A stretch of 31,853 bases of DNA, from the NCBI GenBank assembly GCA_036496265.1, contig DASXLL010000104.1, forward strand, positions 1 through 31,853. Direction: 5' to 3'. Made by a program: the position numbers and the translations under genes. The notes beneath the pieces are model-generated. The model saw only the letters and a program-made list of their open reading frames with translations, did not search any database and was not told the DNA's origin. Of this stretch, positions 1-7,841 are shown piece by piece (positions within the stretch are counted from its first letter, which is position 1; each line of letters opens with the position of its first letter). The stretch is from CAYLLN01 sp036496265 (lineage in GTDB: Bacteria > Planctomycetota > Planctomycetia > Pirellulales > Pirellulaceae).

Positions 1-466
1 TGATCCAATTAAGCAGCATTCACGTGATGCTCCGTCGCCTCGCTCCCATGTCCCGCCCGCCGTTCCACTACCGCACCGCCGCATAAACTACAGAAAACAC
101 GAGGATCCTTTTCGGATAGGCTCTAAGAGAGCTCGTTGCTAGTAAGAATTAGAACTCCTGCAGGGTGGACCAGGTTGCCAGCCAACCTAGGACGTGAAAG
201 AGGCATCAGCCAGCAGTTCGGCCGCCAAGGCTGCGGGTCACGAAAGTGCAAGAGTCGTTGGCGATGGCAGAGCTGCTGGCGTTTCAGCCGTGGTTCGCTG
301 CGCGACCCACAGCCGCCCCGCCGCGCCTCCCTTTTTCGAAAAATTCGACCCAATATCCGCCGCCCTTCGCGCATCTATACATCTGTTCCCATGCGCGCGT
401 CCGCCTGTCCGGCTTGCCCTGTGAGCGACCGCGGCACCACTTTTTTTAAAAGACCTGCCGCCCTCC

Positions 467-580
467 AACGCATGCATGCCGTGCATATTATGCCGACGAC
501 CAAAGCGATCTAACCATTTGTATAGTACCGCCTTACGCCAAATCTGCCCCCAAAAACATTTCAAAACGCATGCATATGCC
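467..580. repeat. Pair of AACGCATGCAT direct repeats with palindromic cores
   Basis: AACGCATGCAT occurs at 467-477 and again at 565-575, starts 98 bp apart. The first copy extends into the perfect 10-bp palindrome GCATGCATGC (470-479); the second runs into GCATATGC (572-579). Paired palindromic sites upstream of a gene could be binding sites for a dimeric regulator, but nothing ties them to a known one. Confidence 0.35.
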
Positions 581-840
581 TAATGGGAATCACCACCCAG
601 AAGAAGGTAACGGTAAGCGAGCGCAGATCCGCCACGGGAGCCGATTCAGGCAAAAGAAAGAATTGGGCTCGGACCTATAGAGCTTACGAGTCGCGTCGCT
701 AGCAACGGATTAGCCGCTACCAGCCGATCTTTTGGCTCAATCGTCATAGGCCCTACCGCCGAAACAATTTGATAGCAGCCGCAGGCTTTGACTGCCACGC
801 GAGCTGCTGGTGATCGGTTTTCAGGTCCGCAGTCCGGTAA

Positions 841-871
841 GGCAGGCAAGGTCTGCCGTCCGTGACGGACG
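841..871 (+). other. Two tandem hairpins about 80 bp upstream of the BBP7 start
   Basis: GGCAG (841-845) pairs with CTGCC (853-857), and CGTCCG (857-862) pairs with CGGACG (866-871) across a three-base loop. The two stems share one base, so they abut or compete. They would lie in the 5' leader if transcription begins upstream. There is no U-run, so they are not an intrinsic terminator. Confidence 0.3.
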
Positions 872-949
872 TGCTCGATTTTCCGAAAGCACCAGTCGAT
901 CCCAAAGTAACGATCCCGCAAATCCGTCCACCGCACCAAGGCGCGGAAT

Positions 950-2281
950 ATGAGAATCACGACCCTCGTTAGCACTCTGGTAATCCTCGCGAGCCTCGGG
1001 GCCGCACCCGCCGCGAATGCCCAAACGGCCGGCGACTCCATGATGACCAACATGGTCGCGTGGTTTACGGGCGACCCGTCCGTAGGCGATGGCCCGTCGC
1101 AGCAGGCGCCCGACGCACCGAAGCTCTACGCCGAGGACACTTGCTGCGCCGACGGGTGCTGCGGCTGCTGCAGCCAATGCTGCAAATGCTACGACACGTT
1201 TGGGAGTATCGAATATCTCATGTGGTGGGGCCGCGGAACTTCGCTGCCGCCGCTGGTGACGGCCAGCCCCGCGGGAACGCCGGCCATCTCGGGTGGCGTG
1301 CCGATCGCCGGCGTATTGGGTCAACCTACGACGGATATTCTGTTCGGCAATCAACTCGCTGGCCAGAAAATGCAGTCCGGTGGTCGTGTAACGGCCGGGA
1401 TCTGGCTCGATCCGGATCACAATGTCGCGGCCGGCGGGCGATTCTTCGGCCTCGGCGGCGATACGACGAATTTCTCGGCCACATCGGCCGGCGGAGCGAC
1501 CGATCGGGTGCTCGGCGTCCCCTTCACGAATGTGCTGCCAAACACGCCGCCATTCGCCGACGCGTTTTTGGTCGCTCTCAATGGCACTCAAAGCGGCACC
1601 ATCACGGCAAAGGCAACCACGAACAACATCCTGGGCGCGGATGCATTCGCAGAAATCATGATGTCGCGCGACAGCCGTCGTCGCATCGACCTCGTCGGCG
1701 GCTATCAGTTCTTCCGCCTCGACGACGGTCTGCAGCTCAACACCAATTCGCAGCTCATCGACCCGACGAATCCCTTGTTCGGCACCACAATTTCCACCAC
1801 AGACCGCTTCACGACGCACAATCAGTTTCACGGCGGTCAGATCGGTCTTCGCGCCCGGATGGCTCGCGGTCAATGGTCGTTGAACACCCTCGGCGTGGTC
1901 GGCCTGGGCAATATGAACGAGCAAGTGATCATTAACGGCAGCAACACGGTGACCTCCTTCGGTGTGCCCAGCACGACGGCCGGCGGCATCTTCACGCAGC
2001 CGACAAATATCGGCACGCACACGCAAAACCGCTTTGCCGCTATTCCGCAGTTGATTTCGAACCTTAACTACCACGTCACTCCGACCCTGAGCTTCCACAT
2101 CGGTTACAACATGATGTGGATTACGAACATCGCTCTGAGCGGCGATCAGATCGATACGCGTGTAAACTCGACGCAGTTTTTCGGCGGCAATCTCGCCGGG
2201 CCGGCTCGGCCGCATTTTCAATTCAACGACCGCGACTATTGGTTGCAAGGCATCAACTACGGCATGAACTGGGATTTTTAA
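950..2281 (+). CDS. BBP7-family outer membrane beta-barrel protein
   Basis: Predicted outer-membrane barrel protein of 443 residues. A Sec signal peptide is clear, with a hydrophobic core at residues 4-20 and likely cleavage after ANA (residue 24). Residues 65-80 hold nine cysteines in the cluster CCADGCCGCCSQCCKC. This is followed by the signature I use to recognise BBP7 proteins: an aromatic strand EYLMWW (88-93), then LPPLVTAS. The rest is rich in Gly, Asn, Thr and aromatic residues in alternating beta-strand patterns and ends in NYGMNWDF, whose terminal Phe is typical of barrel proteins. BBP7 is a planctomycete family of unknown function. The start is favoured because it precedes the signal peptide directly, although only a partial GCGGA precedes it. 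The gene stands alone and is followed by a terminator-like hairpin. Family confidence is good; function is unknown. Confidence 0.85.
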   Translation: MRITTLVSTLVILASLGAAPAANAQTAGDSMMTNMVAWFTGDPSVGDGPSQQAPDAPKLYAEDTCCADGCCGCCSQCCKCYDTFGSIEYLMWWGRGTSLPPLVTASPAGTPAISGGVPIAGVLGQPTTDILFGNQLAGQKMQSGGRVTAGIWLDPDHNVAAGGRFFGLGGDTTNFSATSAGGATDRVLGVPFTNVLPNTPPFADAFLVALNGTQSGTITAKATTNNILGADAFAEIMMSRDSRRRIDLVGGYQFFRLDDGLQLNTNSQLIDPTNPLFGTTISTTDRFTTHNQFHGGQIGLRARMARGQWSLNTLGVVGLGNMNEQVIINGSNTVTSFGVPSTTAGGIFTQPTNIGTHTQNRFAAIPQLISNLNYHVTPTLSFHIGYNMMWITNIALSGDQIDTRVNSTQFFGGNLAGPARPHFQFNDRDYWLQGINYGMNWDF

Positions 2282-2303
2282 TCGGCAGCTCATGCTGAGC
2301 GAT

Positions 2304-2326
2304 CGGCCGCCATTTTTTTGCGGCCG
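2304..2326. other. GC-rich inverted repeat after the BBP7 stop
   Basis: CGGCCGC (2304-2310) pairs perfectly with GCGGCCG (2320-2326). The nine-base loop contains the T-run, so this is not a canonical terminator, in which the T-run follows the stem. It may still help 3'-end formation or transcript stability. Confidence 0.35.
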
Positions 2327-2368
2327 GCTCGATTGAGCGCCATCAACGAACTAGGTGCGAAAGCAAGT

Positions 2369-2404
2369 GGGGGAGCCAGCGATGGGCTCCCCCGCTGTGG
2401 TTTT
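2369..2404 (+). terminator. Probable intrinsic terminator of the BBP7 gene
   Basis: GGGGGAGCC (2369-2377) and GGCTCCCCC (2385-2393) form a perfect 9-bp stem with a seven-base loop. TTTT follows at 2401-2404 after a short gap. It lies about 90 bp past the BBP7 stop and ahead of the DUF1844 gene, so it probably separates the two transcription units. The offset T-run lowers confidence. Confidence 0.5.
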
Positions 2405-2535
2405 CGCTCGTGAAGTGAGCGTCTCGCCTGCTTGAATGCTCTTTCAGGATCGACTTGGCTAGTAGTCGAGTTGCCACGGCTGCGTTGTAATAACAATGTT
2501 GCTCTCCGAATTGAGAATTTTGGCAAATTCGATCC

Positions 2536-2826
2536 ATGGCTGACTCTACCGACAAACCTGCCACTCCCGACAAGCTTCCACCACCCAGCTTCCACCTGCT
2601 GGTCGCGACATTCGCGTCCCAAGCCGCCGTGGCCTTCGGCCAGGTGCCCAACCCGATCGACGGGAAGACGGAAGTCCGCCTGGAGCTGGGGCGGCACGCG
2701 ATCGATATGCTCGACATTCTCGAACAGAAGACGAAGGGCAATTTGACGGACGACGAGGCTAAGTTTCTGGAAGCCGTGCTGCACCAGCTGCGGCTGGCGT
2801 TTGTCGAGGCGATGAAAAAGGCGTAA
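2536..2826 (+). CDS. DUF1844 domain-containing protein
   Basis: A 96-residue soluble protein with no signal peptide or membrane segment. The core SFHLLVATFASQAAVAFGQV, then PNPIDGKTEVRLELGRHAIDM, then a helical LEQKTKGNLTDDEAKFLE segment, matches DUF1844. This is a short, all-helical family common in planctomycetes and other bacteria, with no assigned biochemical role. The length is normal. No good ribosome-binding site is visible before the ATG. It lies 78 bp upstream of the preferred start of the ceramidase-like gene and could be co-transcribed with it, but nothing suggests a shared function. Confidence 0.85.
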   Translation: MADSTDKPATPDKLPPPSFHLLVATFASQAAVAFGQVPNPIDGKTEVRLELGRHAIDMLDILEQKTKGNLTDDEAKFLEAVLHQLRLAFVEAMKKA

Positions 2827-2904
2827 TTCCTCGCATCTTGCGGCGCGCGTTGCGAATTGCCAAGCTGGTGCATCACAGGATTCCTCGTCGATGAGGTTAG
2901 CCCG

Positions 2905-4272
2905 ATGCGCCACGTCCGCAATTTAATGCTGTTTGTGCTGATCGTGATTTCATCCCTTGCACACGGCGCCGATGGACCGGCGGGACTGAAGATCGCCACG
3001 TTCGATGTGGATGCGACGCCACCGGTCGGATCGATGATGGCGTATGACAAGGTGCTTCGGCAGGATGATTTGCCGCTGCGATGTCGGGGAATCGTGTTGC
3101 TCGGCGCGGGAGAGCCGATCGTTCTGTGCGCGCTGGATTGGATTGGCTTGGCGAACGAAGGGCATGATTTGTTTTGTGAGGCCCTGGCACGCGCGGCCGG
3201 AACATCGCCTCAACGCGTTGCCGTGCATACGTTGCATCAACATGATGCTCCGGATTGCGATTTCTCAGCGGAGCGGCTATTAAAAGAGGTTCATGCGGCC
3301 GATCTGGGAAGGTTTGACGGCACATTTGCACGACAGGTGATGGAGCGGACGGCAGCGACGGTTCGCACGGGAATCGAGAAGGCGCAAAGTGTGACGCACG
3401 TCGGCTGGGGCGAGGCAGAAGTAAAGGAAGTCGCGTCGAATCGGCGCGTGATGGGATCGGACGGCAAGGTGAAGGCGGTTCGCTATACGGCGACAAAGGA
3501 TGCGGCATTGCGGGCGGAGCCGATCGGCACAATTGACCCGATGGTGTCGCTGGTGAGCTTTTGGAACGGCGATAAGCCGTTGGCGGTGCTGAGTTATTAT
3601 GCCTGCCATCCGCAGAGTTACTATCGCACGGGGATTCCGAATTCCGATTTTCCGGGGATCGCACGGTTTATTCGCGGGCAGGCAGTGCCGGAGGCGCTCC
3701 ACGTGCATTTCAACGGCGCGGGCGGCAACATTGGGGCGGGGAAATTCAACGATGGGGCGAAGGAAAATCGCGTGGCGTTGGCGACGCGACTGGCTGACGG
3801 CATGAGCCGGGCATGGCAGGCGACGACGAAAAAGGAAATTAAGCCGCAAGATGTTGGTTGGCGGGTGCAGCCCGTTTCGCTGCCGCTGGCGCCGTATCTC
3901 GATGAGGCGAAACTGCGGACGGAGGTGAAACTGGGGACAGCGGCGTCGCTTCCGGCAGCGGACAAGCTGGCCTATGTGCTACGAACGAAGGCGGGGCACA
4001 AAATCGAACTTTCGTGTCTCAAACTCGGCGATATTCGCGTCCTGCACATGCCGGGCGAACTGTTCGTCGAGTATCAGCTTGCCGCGAAGCAGATGCGCCC
4101 GGATTTGCATGTCACGATGGCCGCTTATGGCGATTACGGGACACACTATATCGGCACGGAGATCGGCTATTCGCAAGGCGGCTATGAGACCGAGCCGCGG
4201 AGCAGCAACGTCGCGCCGGAAGTCGAAGGAGTGTTGATGAACGGGATGCGAAAGCTGCTGGAAGCGAAGTAG
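2905..4272 (+). CDS. Secreted neutral ceramidase-like zinc hydrolase
   Basis: A 455-residue exported protein resembling the N-terminal catalytic domain of neutral/alkaline non-lysosomal ceramidases, zinc enzymes that cleave the amide of ceramide or related lipids. Counting from the start used here, motifs fall in family order: HTLHQHDAP (H108, H111, H113), YYACHPQS (H235), PGELFVEY (E385) and GGYETE (Y427). These match the expected zinc-binding and catalytic positions. An upstream ATG at 2857 would add 16 residues ahead of the signal peptide. The ATG at 2905 is preferred because the peptide (cleavage near AHG, residue 21) follows at once and GAGG sits eight bases upstream. The protein lacks the C-terminal immunoglobulin-like domain of full-length ceramidases, as is common in planctomycete members. 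The true substrate is unknown. The sulfatase lies downstream. Confidence 0.75.
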   Translation: MRHVRNLMLFVLIVISSLAHGADGPAGLKIATFDVDATPPVGSMMAYDKVLRQDDLPLRCRGIVLLGAGEPIVLCALDWIGLANEGHDLFCEALARAAGTSPQRVAVHTLHQHDAPDCDFSAERLLKEVHAADLGRFDGTFARQVMERTAATVRTGIEKAQSVTHVGWGEAEVKEVASNRRVMGSDGKVKAVRYTATKDAALRAEPIGTIDPMVSLVSFWNGDKPLAVLSYYACHPQSYYRTGIPNSDFPGIARFIRGQAVPEALHVHFNGAGGNIGAGKFNDGAKENRVALATRLADGMSRAWQATTKKEIKPQDVGWRVQPVSLPLAPYLDEAKLRTEVKLGTAASLPAADKLAYVLRTKAGHKIELSCLKLGDIRVLHMPGELFVEYQLAAKQMRPDLHVTMAAYGDYGTHYIGTEIGYSQGGYETEPRSSNVAPEVEGVLMNGMRKLLEAK

Positions 4273-4274
4273 GG

Positions 4275-4519
4275 GACCACGAAAGACACGAAATACACGA
4301 AAAATGAGAAACAGAAAGGCGCGGAGGAAACACGAATGGCAAGGATTGAAGGAATGAAGCACCGGGCTAGTGAACGGTGTGCGGAATGCGTGGAAGCGCT
4401 GAAACCGGGCACTGACTACTCAATACCTAGTACTCAGTACTTAGTACGATGCCCGACGTCGCGGGCCAGTCGCAAACCTACCTCATACGATTTTCGTGTC
4501 TTTCGTGTATTTCGTGGTC
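4275..4519. repeat. 245-bp segment bounded by 28-bp inverted repeats of CACGAAA units
   Basis: The left arm (4275-4302) is GACCACGAAA followed by GACACGAAA and TACACGAAA. The right arm (4492-4519) is the reverse complement of GACCACGAAA, TACACGAAA and GACACGAAA. The arms therefore pair at 26 of 28 positions, with the two inner nonamers in swapped order. The interior holds a second repeat, a 14-bp tandem at 4417-4447. I recall CACGAAA-rich repeats as common between genes in planctomycetes, but cannot search for copies. No target-site duplication is obvious. The right half is read as the 5' end of the sulfatase gene. Confidence 0.7.
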
Positions 4520-5919
4520 TGCTGCTCCTGCTCTTCGCCACGACTGCAGTTCCAGCGGCCCACGCCCAAATCCGTCCGCCGAACATTATTTTCATCATGG
4601 CCGATGACCTCGGCCGGGGGCATTGTGGCTGCTATGGGCAGACGAAAATTCGCACGCCGAATATCGATCGCATCGCGGCGGAGGGGATGAAGTTCAATCA
4701 GTTCTACTGCGGAGCGAATGTATGCGCCCCATCGCGCAGCGTGCTAATGACCGGCCTGCACACCGGCCATACGCCTGTCCGCAACAACGGAATGAAGCGG
4801 CATCTCTACGACGAAGACGTGACGACGGCGGAGGTGCTGAAGAAGGTTGGTTATGCGACCGGCGGGTTCGGCAAATGGGGGTTAGGGAATCCCAATACTC
4901 CGGGCGTGGCGGTGAAGCAAGGTTTTGATACTTGGGTTGGCCAATATAGCCAGGTCCACGCGCATTTTTACTATCCGTTTTTTGTGATGAAGAATCTGGA
5001 GCGGCTGCCGATTCCCGAAAACGAAGGGAAAAAGCACGGGCGGTATGTGCAGGATGTGATTCACGAGGAGGCACTCAAGTTCATCGAGGCTAACAAAGAT
5101 CGGCCGTTCTTCGCGTACCTGCCGTACATCATGCCGCATGTCGAATTGGTCGCACCGCCGGAAGCACGTAAGGAATATGAGGGTCGGTGGCCGAAATTTG
5201 CCCGGGCGGATAGCCGGCCGGGATATTTGGGGTCCGATGATGCGCTGGCGGAATTTGCCGGTATGGTGACGTATCTCGACAAACTGATTGGGCAGGTGCT
5301 CGATCGGCTGGAAAAGTTGGGAATCGCGGACAATACGGTCGTTTTCTTTTGCTCGGACAACGGGCCGCAGCCGGGATTGTGGACGGACGTGTTCGTCGAT
5401 TTCTTCGATGGCAATGGGCCGCTCAAAGGGGCGAAGACGAATTTTTATGAGGGTGGAATCCGCACGCCGATGCTGGTGCGTTGGCCGGGCAAGATCAAAG
5501 CGGGCAGCGAGAGCGAGTTCGTGGGCTATTTCGCAGACGTGATGCCGACGCTCGCGGAGTTGGCCGGGGCGTCGCAATATGTGCCGAAGCAGATCGACGG
5601 AATTTCATTTGCGCCGACGTTGCTCGGCCGGCCACAGGAGCAGAAAACGCACGAATATTTGTACTGGGAGGCAGATGGGGCGAAGCAGGATGTGGTTCAG
5701 CAGGCGGTGCGGTGGGGGAATTGGAAGGCCGTTCGGAATAAGGCGGCAGACAAGTTCGAACTATACGACTTGAGCAAGGATATCGGCGAAGAGCACAACG
5801 TGGCTGCCGAGCATCCGGATGTAATGGCCAAAATCGCCGCGATTTGCCAAGAGGCGCACACGCCGGAGCGAAAATATCAGCCGGCGGACCCGGAAGGGAT
5901 TAATGACTACGTGAAATAG
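4336..5919 (+). CDS. Secreted cysteine-type sulfatase (arylsulfatase A-like)
   Basis: A sulfatase predicted to hydrolyse sulfate esters in the periplasm or outside the cell. It has the metal-binding IIFIMADDLG (D90, D91) and the catalytic signature CAPSRSVLMTG. In that signature C130 would be oxidised to formylglycine and R134 supports it. FFCSDNG and GGIRTP downstream are typical of the alkaline-phosphatase-like fold. Length (527) fits the family. The signal peptide is a run of Leu at about 59-66 with likely cleavage after AHA (residue 77). This means about 55 residues precede it, encoded by the inverted-repeat segment; part of the n-region reads RVFRVFRG. In-frame starts are ATG 4336, ATG 4354 or GTG 4390, and none lies close to the hydrophobic core, so the real start is uncertain. 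It lies 63 bp after the ceramidase-like gene. No formylglycine-generating enzyme is in the window. Confidence 0.88.
   Translation: MARIEGMKHRASERCAECVEALKPGTDYSIPSTQYLVRCPTSRASRKPTSYDFRVFRVFRGLLLLLFATTAVPAAHAQIRPPNIIFIMADDLGRGHCGCYGQTKIRTPNIDRIAAEGMKFNQFYCGANVCAPSRSVLMTGLHTGHTPVRNNGMKRHLYDEDVTTAEVLKKVGYATGGFGKWGLGNPNTPGVAVKQGFDTWVGQYSQVHAHFYYPFFVMKNLERLPIPENEGKKHGRYVQDVIHEEALKFIEANKDRPFFAYLPYIMPHVELVAPPEARKEYEGRWPKFARADSRPGYLGSDDALAEFAGMVTYLDKLIGQVLDRLEKLGIADNTVVFFCSDNGPQPGLWTDVFVDFFDGNGPLKGAKTNFYEGGIRTPMLVRWPGKIKAGSESEFVGYFADVMPTLAELAGASQYVPKQIDGISFAPTLLGRPQEQKTHEYLYWEADGAKQDVVQQAVRWGNWKAVRNKAADKFELYDLSKDIGEEHNVAAEHPDVMAKIAAICQEAHTPERKYQPADPEGINDYVK
4417..4447 (+). repeat. 14-bp tandem repeat (TACTCAGTACTTAG units)
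   Basis: Units TACTCAATACCTAG (4417-4430) and TACTCAGTACTTAG (4431-4444) are followed by a partial TAC. The repeat lies in the segment read as the pre-signal-peptide part of the sulfatase, where it encodes a Tyr/Ser/Thr-rich stretch unlike any sulfatase. It looks like intergenic repeat DNA now in frame. Confidence 0.6.
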
Positions 5920-5942
5920 CAACTTGGAGTCGGAGTTACACC

Positions 5943-6359
5943 ATGCGATTGGCAACATTTGTCGTTCTGAGTTTACCTCTCGTTGAATACGCGTCCGCGC
6001 AGGATGCCCGGCCGCTGACGCCGGCCGAAGCGCTGACGAAAGTCGATCAAAAGGTCACGGTCGCCATAGACGTGAAATCGACGGGCGGCAAAACGGCTCG
6101 GTTTCTCAACTCGGAGAGCGATTTTCGCGCGGAGAAGAATTTCGCGGTCTTCATTCCGAACATCGCCTTAGCGGCGTTTAAGAAGGCCAGCATCGAAGAC
6201 CCCGGCGAGTATTACAAGGGCAAATCGATCATTGCCACCGGCAACGTCGAGATGAGTCAGGGCCGGCCGCAGTTGCGGGTGGAAAGTCCCGTGCAAATCA
6301 AGGTTGTTGAAGCGAGGGGCGATCCCGCGAGTGTGAATCGGCCGGCTACGCCGAAGTAG
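5943..6359 (+). CDS. Small secreted OB-fold-like protein
   Basis: A 138-residue protein with a probable signal peptide (hydrophobic residues 3-14, likely cleavage after ASA near residue 19). The mature part has an alternating strand pattern: VTVAIDVKSTGG, then a FRAEKNFAVFIP block, a short helix AFKKASIEDP, YYKGKSIIATGNVE and QLRVESPVQIKVV. This resembles small secreted domains with an OB-like fold (nucleic-acid or ligand binding) that I have seen in planctomycetes, but I cannot assign a function. CGGAG sits seven bases before the ATG, a reasonable ribosome-binding site. It begins 23 bp after the sulfatase stop, so the two are probably co-transcribed, and it converges on the helicase gene with a 31-bp gap. 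Confidence 0.6.
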   Translation: MRLATFVVLSLPLVEYASAQDARPLTPAEALTKVDQKVTVAIDVKSTGGKTARFLNSESDFRAEKNFAVFIPNIALAAFKKASIEDPGEYYKGKSIIATGNVEMSQGRPQLRVESPVQIKVVEARGDPASVNRPATPK

Positions 6360-6390
6360 CCCGGCGCCGGAACACCACCGAGGACGTTCC

Positions 6391-7782
6391 CTACAGCGCT
6401 CTTCGGTACTTCTTCGGCGGTCGCCGCATCGCTGAAGCCGGCGGCGGCGGCGGCGCGACTTTGGGTTCGGTGGCGATTGCGCCTTCGGCCTGGCCGTCGC
6501 CGTCGTGATCGCCGCCAAGATGTGCACCGGCGAGGTTCTCCCGAGCGCGGAATTCGAAATCTTTCATCTCGGCCCGTTTGAGCAGCAAGTTGATGCGTTC
6601 TTCGATGCGAGTGAGCTCGGGTCCTTCGTCGGGGGCGACGAAGGTGTAGGCAACGCCTTCGCGGCCCATGCGACCGGTGCGGCCGACGCGGTGGACGTAA
6701 TCGTCACAGAAGCTGGGGATGTCGTAGTTGATGATGTGCGAGATGCTGGAAACGTCGATACCACGGCCAACCACGTCGGTCGCCACCAAAACCTTGACGC
6801 GGCCGCTGCGAAAATCGGTCATCACGCGGTCGCGGCCGCTCTGATTCATGTCGCCGTGCATGCAAGCGACGCCGTCCATCTTTTTGCTGAGGCGCTGATA
6901 GATTTTTTCGGTGCCGCGCTTGGTGCGGCAGAAGATGATGGCTTGCCGGGGTTCTTCGCGCATCAGCAAGCGGACCAACAAATCGAACTTGCGCTGTGGA
7001 TCGACGGTGAAATAAAACTGCTCGATCGTTTCGACCGCGATGTCCTTGGGCGAGAAATTGATCGTTTGCGGGTTGCGCATGTAGCGCTCCGCCAGCTTGG
7101 CGATCGGCGGCGGGACGGTGGCGCTGAGGAGCAGCGTTTGCCGCGAGTTAGGGCAGCGCTTGAGAATCCGCTCGATGTCGGGGCGAAAGCCGATGTCCAG
7201 CATGCGGTCGGCTTCATCGAGAACGACGAAGCGGAGCTTTGAAAAATCGACGGTGCCGCGGGCCAGATGGTCGAGAACGCGGCCGGGGGTGCCGACGATG
7301 ATCTGCGCGCCGCGGCGGAGCTTTTCGATCTGCTGACGTATCGGCTTGCCGCCATAGAGGGCGGCACAATGGACGCGACGGCCAGCGGAGAGTTTCTCGA
7401 TCTCGTCCTTGACCTGCACCGCGAGCTCGCGCGTCGGCACCATGACAAGGGCTTGCGGATGGTGAATGTCTTCTTTCAGTCGCAGTTTTTCGAGGATCGG
7501 GATCGCGAACGAAGCCGTTTTGCCAGTGCCGGTGCGGGCCTGGCCGACGACGTCGATTTCTTTGAGCGCAAGGGGGATGAGGCCGGCTTGGATCGGCGTG
7601 GGATATTCGTAGGCGGCCTGTTCCAAGGCGTCGAGCATGACGTCCGAGAGGCCGAGGCTTTCGAAAGTGGGCTTAGGTTGGGGGCGATCGGGCAAGACGG
7701 GCCTTTCGTGGCTGCTATGGCGGCAAGTTGTTGTGCGGTTTTGGTTTATGTCAAAAATATCCGCAGAGGCCGGCGTCGTCAA
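6391..7782 (-). CDS. DEAD-box ATP-dependent RNA helicase
   Basis: A DEAD-box helicase that unwinds short RNA duplexes, likely in ribosome assembly or RNA decay. All core motifs are present in order: Q-motif YPTPIQAG, motif I ARTGTGKTA, PTRELAVQ, TPGR, the DEAD box VLDEADRMLD, SAT, IIFCRTK, ATDVVGRGIDV and HRVGRTGRMGREG. The basic tail after the second RecA domain is short and ends in a proline/arginine-rich PKKYRRAL. It is most like the RhlE/CshA group. The first codon used here is TTG at 7782. Another TTG at 7695, preceded by GAAAGG six bases upstream, would remove 29 poorly conserved residues and is at least as plausible. The gene is divergent from the ParD/ParE pair, with 59 bp between them. 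Confidence 0.92.
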   Translation of the reverse strand: MTTPASADIFDINQNRTTTCRHSSHERPVLPDRPQPKPTFESLGLSDVMLDALEQAAYEYPTPIQAGLIPLALKEIDVVGQARTGTGKTASFAIPILEKLRLKEDIHHPQALVMVPTRELAVQVKDEIEKLSAGRRVHCAALYGGKPIRQQIEKLRRGAQIIVGTPGRVLDHLARGTVDFSKLRFVVLDEADRMLDIGFRPDIERILKRCPNSRQTLLLSATVPPPIAKLAERYMRNPQTINFSPKDIAVETIEQFYFTVDPQRKFDLLVRLLMREEPRQAIIFCRTKRGTEKIYQRLSKKMDGVACMHGDMNQSGRDRVMTDFRSGRVKVLVATDVVGRGIDVSSISHIINYDIPSFCDDYVHRVGRTGRMGREGVAYTFVAPDEGPELTRIEERINLLLKRAEMKDFEFRARENLAGAHLGGDHDGDGQAEGAIATEPKVAPPPPPASAMRRPPKKYRRAL

Positions 7783-7841
7783 CTTGTTCAGGCGAAGTGG
7801 ACGTGGGAAGATGCTTTGAGCATTGAAGGCGAAAAATCCCT

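Larger units (their letters stand above)
1..949. other. Long non-coding stretch upstream of the BBP7 gene
   Basis: I find no convincing gene here. The open frames are short, overlap each other on both strands and resemble no family I know. What can be seen is a palindrome around CACGTG at 15-31, two copies of AACGCATGCAT at 467-477 and 565-575, and two adjacent small hairpins at 841-871. The stretch may hold the promoter and leader of the BBP7 gene, but I could not pick a convincing -35/-10 pair. Confidence 0.6.

Noticed and set aside
136..513. Overlapping short open frames on both strands at the left edge
   Set aside because: Arg/Pro/Cys-rich composition, no family resemblance and no ribosome-binding site.
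550..660. Possible riboswitch in the BBP7 upstream region
   Set aside because: A few purine-rich phrases such as GCCACGGGAGCC recalled a cobalamin-type element, but the conserved boxes are not present in order.
646..1053. 135-codon minus-strand frame overlapping the BBP7 start
   Set aside because: It overlaps the BBP7 signal peptide region in antisense and has no recognisable features.
821..2293. 490-codon open frame on the minus strand opposite BBP7
   Set aside because: It mirrors the codon bias of the plus-strand gene, has no recognisable domain, and the plus frame has a signal peptide and family motifs.
4275..4519. Insertion sequence with terminal inverted repeats
   Set aside because: No transposase and no clear target-site duplication. 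It is kept as a repeat segment and not called a transposon.
6505..7242. 245-codon plus-strand open frame opposite the helicase
   Set aside because: The minus strand carries every DEAD-box motif in order, and this frame is its complement.
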